From the NCBI GenBank assembly GCA_902796095.1, contig CADBNP010000195.1, positions 1 to 17,410 of the forward strand: a stretch of DNA of 17,410 nucleotides, read 5' to 3'. Positions 16,034 to 17,410 of the stretch are shown here, in pieces (within the stretch, counting starts at the first letter, position 1; every line of letters begins with the position of its first letter). The notes under the pieces are model-generated. The model saw only the letters and a program-made list of their open reading frames with translations. It was not told the DNA's origin and did no database searches. This DNA is from an uncultured Aeromonadales bacterium (GTDB lineage: Bacteria; Pseudomonadota; Gammaproteobacteria; Enterobacterales; Succinivibrionaceae). A program made the translations under genes and the position numbers.

Positions 16034-17265
16034 TGCCTTTATATTCTTATGTTGCCCGTGACGGAGCCGGAGCTGAAATTAAGGGAACGCTGGAGGGTAT
16101 CAATGAAAATGCCGTGGCGGAGGCTTTGATCACCCGCGGTATTTTCCCTCTGAAAATTACGGTGGCATCCCAGAGCGGTTCATCGGAAAAGTCCTTTCTC
16201 GGCAGACTTTTCAGAAAAAAAATTTCCCAGAATGATCTGCTGATGTTCTGCAGGCAGATGTATTCTCTGAGCAAGGCCGGCATTCCGATTATGAGTGCTC
16301 TTCACGGCCTTTCGGAAACGGTGGAGAATCAGCAGCTTGTGGAGGTTCTTAAAAAACTGGAGAGTGATCTTGCCGGAGGACTTCCTCTTGCTGCAGCCAT
16401 GAGTCGCTACCCCAAGGTTTTCAACCGGCTTTTTGTATCTCTGATAAATGTGGGCGAGAACACCGGCCGTCTGGAACAGTCCTTCATTCAGCTTGCCGAG
16501 TACATTTCCCTTGAGGTGGAGACTAAGAGAAGGATCAAGTCGGCTCTCAGATATCCTTTCATAGTAATAAGTTTTGTTGCTGTGGCTCTTGTTATACTGA
16601 ATATCTGGGTTATACCGGTTTTTGCCCAGATGTTCAGCAAGTTCGGAGCGGAACTCCCTCTTACCACCAGGATCCTCATCGGTTCGTCCAATTTCTTTGT
16701 CCATTATTCCTGGGCAATTTTCCTTATTGCCGTTGCCGTTCCGACAGCCTGGATTATGTGGACCAGATCTGAAAAGGGTTCCAGGTGGTGGGGCAGAGTT
16801 CAGATTAAACTCCCTGTGGTGGGATCTATTCTTTTCAGATCTCAGCTGGCAAGATTTGCCAGAAGCTTTTCGATTATGCTGAATGCTGGTGTGGGTCTGA
16901 ACACTGCACTTACTCTCGTGGCGGGAGCTGTAGATAATGCATATCTGTCCGATAAGATCCTAGGAATGTGTGCCGGTGTGGAAAGAGGCGAGTCCCTTTA
17001 TCAGACGGCAGTGGCAAGTGACATGTTCTCTCCTCTTGTGCTTCAGATGATGGCTGTCGGCGGCGAGACGGGACAGGTGGATACACTGCTTCTTGAGGTT
17101 GCCGACTACTATGATCGGGAGGTGGATTTTGAACTCAAGGGACTTACGGCAAAAATAGAGCCTATCCTGCTGATAATAGTGGCGATAATAGTTCTTATTC
17201 TGGCTCTTGGCATCTTCACTCCAATGTGGGATATGTACGGAGCCATGAGTGGAAAGAATAAATAG
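16033..17265 (+). CDS. mshG: MSHA platform protein MshG (GspF/PilC family)
   Basis: MshG is the inner-membrane platform on which MshE acts. The 410-residue protein has the usual duplicated T2SSF domains: the first at about 67-190 with LINVGENTGRLEQS (137-150), the second at about 270-390 with MMAVGGETGQVDTLL (339-353). Three membrane segments lie at about 174-196, 219-243 and 376-398. The start overlaps the mshE stop (TAATG), indicating translational coupling. Length and motif positions are normal for the family. Confidence 0.94.
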   Translation: MPLYSYVARDGAGAEIKGTLEGINENAVAEALITRGIFPLKITVASQSGSSEKSFLGRLFRKKISQNDLLMFCRQMYSLSKAGIPIMSALHGLSETVENQQLVEVLKKLESDLAGGLPLAAAMSRYPKVFNRLFVSLINVGENTGRLEQSFIQLAEYISLEVETKRRIKSALRYPFIVISFVAVALVILNIWVIPVFAQMFSKFGAELPLTTRILIGSSNFFVHYSWAIFLIAVAVPTAWIMWTRSEKGSRWWGRVQIKLPVVGSILFRSQLARFARSFSIMLNAGVGLNTALTLVAGAVDNAYLSDKILGMCAGVERGESLYQTAVASDMFSPLVLQMMAVGGETGQVDTLLLEVADYYDREVDFELKGLTAKIEPILLIIVAIIVLILALGIFTPMWDMYGAMSGKNK

Positions 17266-17275
17266 GTAAAAAGCG

Positions 17276-17316
17276 ACTGCGTATGCCGGATCCTGCTGTT
17301 ACCGGGCGAACGCAGT
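17276..17316 (+). other. Inverted repeat after mshG
   Basis: actgcgt (17276-17282) and acgcagt (17310-17316) are exact reverse complements, with an inner ccgg/ccgg pairing (17286-17289 with 17302-17305). The structure could form an interrupted hairpin in the mRNA just after mshG. No T tract follows, so it is not a clear terminator; it may limit read-through or protect the upstream message. Confidence 0.35.
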
Positions 17317-17372
17317 GAAAACAGGGAAACAATGCAGATGTTGCTGTTAGAAGGGATTCGGGAAAGACGATT

Positions 17373-17410
17373 ATGAGTCAGGAATCAGTTTCTGATGATC
17401 ATCAGACTAA
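17373..17410 (+). CDS. Start of a further MSHA-region gene (5' fragment)
   Basis: An ATG at 17373 opens a frame to the right edge, MSQESVSDDHQ and onward. gggaaag about 6-12 nt upstream is a modest ribosome site. In MSHA operons mshF or mshB follows mshG, so this may be the start of mshF, but 12 codons are too few to identify it. The 107 nt before it are non-coding as far as I can tell. Confidence 0.4.
   Translation, partial: MSQESVSDDHQT

Noticed and set aside
1..17410. tRNA, rRNA, insertion sequences, prophage or integration sites
   Set aside because: No cloverleaf-like sequence, transposase motif or terminal repeat was noticed by eye on either strand.

Overview
The window reads as a chromosomal segment of a gammaproteobacterium with roughly even GC content. 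The evidence is a TmcA-type tRNA acetyltransferase and a long MSHA (mannose-sensitive haemagglutinin) type IV pilus biogenesis operon in the order known from Vibrio, Shewanella and Aeromonas. An anaerobic or gut starch-using lineage such as Succinivibrionaceae would fit the amylase lipoprotein and the FNR-type operator, but this is inference; no 16S or housekeeping marker is present.

Left part (1-5505): a very long minus-strand gene enters from the left edge and starts at 2618. It has no complete ORF in the window because its stop lies outside. Translation shows a Card1/Can2 (DUF1887)-like PD-(D/E)XK nuclease whose winged-helix plus nuclease unit is present three times in tandem. Only the first copy keeps the catalytic residues. 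Its leader carries a terminator-like hairpin. Next, also on the minus strand, is an alpha-amylase-family (GH13) lipoprotein in which the TIM barrel is circularly permuted: conserved regions II, III and IV come first and strands beta1 to beta3 with region I come last. It has a clear intrinsic terminator and a perfect FNR palindrome upstream. Divergent from it is a small secreted protein resembling DUF4367.

Middle (5506-8084): tmcA on the minus strand, then a 458-base divergent intergenic region. That region holds the apparent start of MSHA transcription, with a consensus -10 box and a 20-bp-phased direct repeat.

Right part (8085-17410): a tight plus-strand operon mshI, pilN-like gene, mshJ, mshK, mshL, mshM, mshN, mshE, mshG, followed by the start of another gene at the right edge. 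Overlapping stop/start codons indicate translational coupling. The products should form the inner-membrane alignment complex (MshI, PilN-like, MshJ, MshK), the outer-membrane secretin (MshL), its accessory ATPase (MshM) and TPR partner (MshN), the c-di-GMP-responsive extension ATPase (MshE) and the platform protein (MshG). The pilin genes would lie beyond the right edge.

The most novel items are the triplicated nuclease-like protein and the permuted amylase. The MSHA part is conventional apart from a Ser/Asp tract in the secretin and the absence of mshH upstream of mshI.
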